This document shows positions 6,489 through 8,292 of a stretch of DNA of 8,292 nt, one piece after another. The notes beneath the pieces were generated by a model that worked only from the letters and a program-made list of their open reading frames with translations, ran no database searches and was not told the origin of the DNA. The DNA is taken from the NCBI GenBank assembly GCA_029934915.1, contig JAOZLI010000114.1, forward strand, positions 1 to 8,292. Direction: 5' to 3'. Made by a program: the position numbers and the translations under genes. Each line of letters starts with the position of its first letter. Within the stretch, counting starts at the first letter, position 1. Origin of the DNA: Desulfocapsa sp. Lineage in GTDB: Bacteria > Desulfobacterota > Desulfobulbia > Desulfobulbales > Desulfocapsaceae.

Positions 6489-8159
6489 CTATAGGCGAAT
6501 ACCCTGTTTCAGTAGCTTGGCAAATTCGTCGGCCGGTAAGGGTTTACTGTAATAAAACCCCTGAACTGTATTGCATTTCTGTTCTTTTAAAAAATCAATA
6601 TGCTCTTTGACTTCGGCTCCTTCTGCAACAATTTTCATATTAAGACTACGAGACATGCTGATGATTGATCTGGTCAGAGCTGCAATATTCTCGTCATGCT
6701 CGACATCCTTGATAAAAGCCCTGTCAATTTTCAACGTTGAGACCGGAAAACGGGTAAGATAGCTCAAATTCGAATATCCGGTGCCAAAATCATCAATTGC
6801 CAGGGTTAGCCCGATGTTTGTCAGACTTTTGAGCTTGTCAATGGTCTGGTCAATATTACTCATGAGCATACTTTCAGTAATTTCCAGCTCCAGATACTCA
6901 GGAGCGATGCCCGAATGCTCAATTGCCCTGTACACTTCATCACCAAAGGTCGTTAGCTGAAATTGACGGGGAGATACATTCACTGCCACTGGTACTTTGC
7001 TTAATCCTTCATTTTGCCATTGTTTGTTTTGGCGACATGCTTCATGGAGTACCCATGTGCCAATGTCGATTATCATGCCGGTTTCTTCAGCCACTGGAAT
7101 AAATTGAAATGGAGGAATCATCCCCTGCTCTGGATGAATCCAGCGAATGAGTGCTTCCATACCGACAACAGCGCCAGAATTTATATTGACCTTCGGTTGA
7201 TAGAAAAGAACAAACTCTTCCTTTTCAAGGGCACGGCGCAGGTTATGTTCAAGCTCCAGCCGTTTTTTTGCTGTTTTGTTCAGGGCATCAGCATAAAAAT
7301 GGAAACAATTTCCTCCCTGTTTTTTTGCATGATGCAGGGCACTTTCACAATGCTCTATGAGAAGTTCCGCTGTGTCGTTTTTACCACCGGCAGTGGTGAT
7401 GCCAATACTGGCGGTGATAACCACCTGGCCATCGCCAACCGATAGCGGCTGATTGATTGATTTGAGAATTTTCTCGGCAACGAGAGCAGAGTGGTCGTCT
7501 GCTGTTACCTTAATAAGCAGGCAGAAATTATCTCCCGTTATGCGAGCGGCACTATCACTTTCACGCAGGGAAGACTTGATCCTTCCTGCAATTTCTCGTA
7601 GAACCTCGTCTCCGTATTCCCGCCCTAATCCATCATTAATCATAGCGAAGCGATCAAGGTCGACTAAAAGTAAAGCGATAGATTGCTTCGTCCTTCGACT
7701 AACACTCAAGGCCTGCTCGACACGATCATAAAAAATTGTGGCTCCGGGAAGGCCCGTGAGGATATCAAAATTTCCGGTACTGGATTGATCGGAGAAAGTT
7801 GTTGTGAGGCCATAATATTTAAAGATTGCCACAGAACCTGGTGATCCGTTAGCCGTATCGGGCAGGGGTAAAATTGTGACATTGAGTTCTTTTGTTTCTC
7901 CCTGGCCATTTTCATAGGAAAATGCTTTCTGCCAGACGTGATTATTTTGAAGATGTTTGACTATTGTGGAGTGGTTAAAAACATCTTTGTTTATGGCGAA
8001 AATCGTATCAAATCGTGTTCCTGGGGTAATATGATCTTTAAAGCCAGTTAATTGGTAGAATGCTGTGTTTGCTTGAAGTGCTGAAAGTTGTGGGTCGAGT
8101 AACAACATTCCATCACTGCTATGGTTGAAAAAATCATTGAGAAACAGAATTGATTCCAT
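6489..8159 (-). CDS. PAS-GGDEF-EAL protein, probable c-di-GMP phosphodiesterase
   Basis: A 556-residue, apparently cytoplasmic signalling protein with no membrane segment. A PAS-like sensor domain covers about 5-117 and a GGDEF domain about 128-288, with the usual DILTGLPG opening at 132-139. An EAL domain covers about 305-550. The GGDEF active-site motif is degenerate, TGDNF (208-212), so cyclase activity is unlikely. The inhibitory-site RxxD (RESD, 199-202) is kept at the normal five-residue distance. The EAL domain looks competent: EAL (335-337), N394 in NVSPRQF, E426 in LELEITES, DDFGTG (456-461), K477, E513 in AEGAE, and Q533 before GFYYSKP. The likely reaction is hydrolysis of c-di-GMP to pGpG. 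AGGAG stands nine bases before the ATG. It is convergent with mnmE and has no evident link to that cluster. Confidence 0.93.
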   Translation of the reverse strand: MESILFLNDFFNHSSDGMLLLDPQLSALQANTAFYQLTGFKDHITPGTRFDTIFAINKDVFNHSTIVKHLQNNHVWQKAFSYENGQGETKELNVTILPLPDTANGSPGSVAIFKYYGLTTTFSDQSSTGNFDILTGLPGATIFYDRVEQALSVSRRTKQSIALLLVDLDRFAMINDGLGREYGDEVLREIAGRIKSSLRESDSAARITGDNFCLLIKVTADDHSALVAEKILKSINQPLSVGDGQVVITASIGITTAGGKNDTAELLIEHCESALHHAKKQGGNCFHFYADALNKTAKKRLELEHNLRRALEKEEFVLFYQPKVNINSGAVVGMEALIRWIHPEQGMIPPFQFIPVAEETGMIIDIGTWVLHEACRQNKQWQNEGLSKVPVAVNVSPRQFQLTTFGDEVYRAIEHSGIAPEYLELEITESMLMSNIDQTIDKLKSLTNIGLTLAIDDFGTGYSNLSYLTRFPVSTLKIDRAFIKDVEHDENIAALTRSIISMSRSLNMKIVAEGAEVKEHIDFLKEQKCNTVQGFYYSKPLPADEFAKLLKQGIRL

Positions 8160-8188
8160 AATATATTTCTCCTGCTTTTTCTGCTGCC

Positions 8189-8206
8189 TATCTTGGGATT
8201 AAGATA
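8189..8206 (-). promoter_or_regulatory. Small inverted repeat in the leader of the PAS-GGDEF-EAL gene
   Basis: TATCTT (8189-8194) and AAGATA (8201-8206) form a perfect 6-bp inverted repeat with a 6-base spacer, about 30 bases before the start codon. It could be an operator half-site pair or a weak leader hairpin. I see no convincing promoter in 8160-8292, which is A/T-rich and otherwise without recognisable features. Confidence 0.3.
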
Positions 8207-8292
8207 AATTGTTTGCTGAATAGTGTGGTCGAGAATACTCTTCCTGCAAAAAGCTTATCATTTTGTATCCAGAAGAAGCAATATTTTTAACA

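Overview
The window is a chromosomal housekeeping locus from a Gram-negative bacterium. It holds the conserved gene string rpmH-rnpA-yidD-yidC-jag-mnmE on the + strand, flanked by - strand genes. YidC is of the Gram-negative type: an N-terminal signal anchor and a large periplasmic domain precede the insertase core. Base composition is moderate. The YidC and Jag sequences and the gene order look to me like Desulfobacterota (former Deltaproteobacteria, perhaps Desulfobulbales). That placement is inferred from family resemblance only and was not tested by a search.

Layout. Positions 1-236 (-) hold the first 78 codons of mnmG, which runs off the left edge. Positions 241-1065 (-) hold a class I SAM-dependent methyltransferase of unknown substrate, four bases upstream of mnmG and probably co-transcribed with it. 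Positions 1072-1198 hold a 127-bp structured repeat. It has two near-identical palindromes in inverted orientation, each followed inwards by a ladder of AAGT motifs; it resembles a REPIN or MITE. It fills the predicted 5' leader of the methyltransferase-mnmG unit. Positions 1199-1434 hold back-to-back promoters and the rpmH leader. Positions 1435-1919 are rpmH and rnpA. Positions 1920-2142 are an unusual gap inside the cluster, with a weak terminator-like hairpin and two tandem 40-bp repeats. Positions 2143-6478 are yidD, yidC, jag and mnmE, spaced 9-12 bases apart and probably one operon. Positions 6489-8159 (-) are a PAS-GGDEF-EAL protein convergent with mnmE, and 8160-8292 is its upstream region.

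How the genes fit together. RnpA is the protein part of RNase P, and L34 is a ribosomal large-subunit protein. YidD and YidC act in membrane protein insertion, and Jag/KhpB is an RNA-binding protein usually encoded beside YidC. MnmE and MnmG form one complex that modifies the wobble uridine of certain tRNAs; here their genes lie about 4.9 kb apart on opposite strands. The c-di-GMP gene is unrelated to the cluster.

The main points worth a second look are the REPIN-like element at 1072-1198, the tandem repeats between rnpA and yidD, the degenerate KH loop in Jag, and the inactive-looking GGDEF domain fused to an intact EAL domain. I see no new multi-gene system, tRNA, rRNA, CRISPR array or insertion-sequence transposase.
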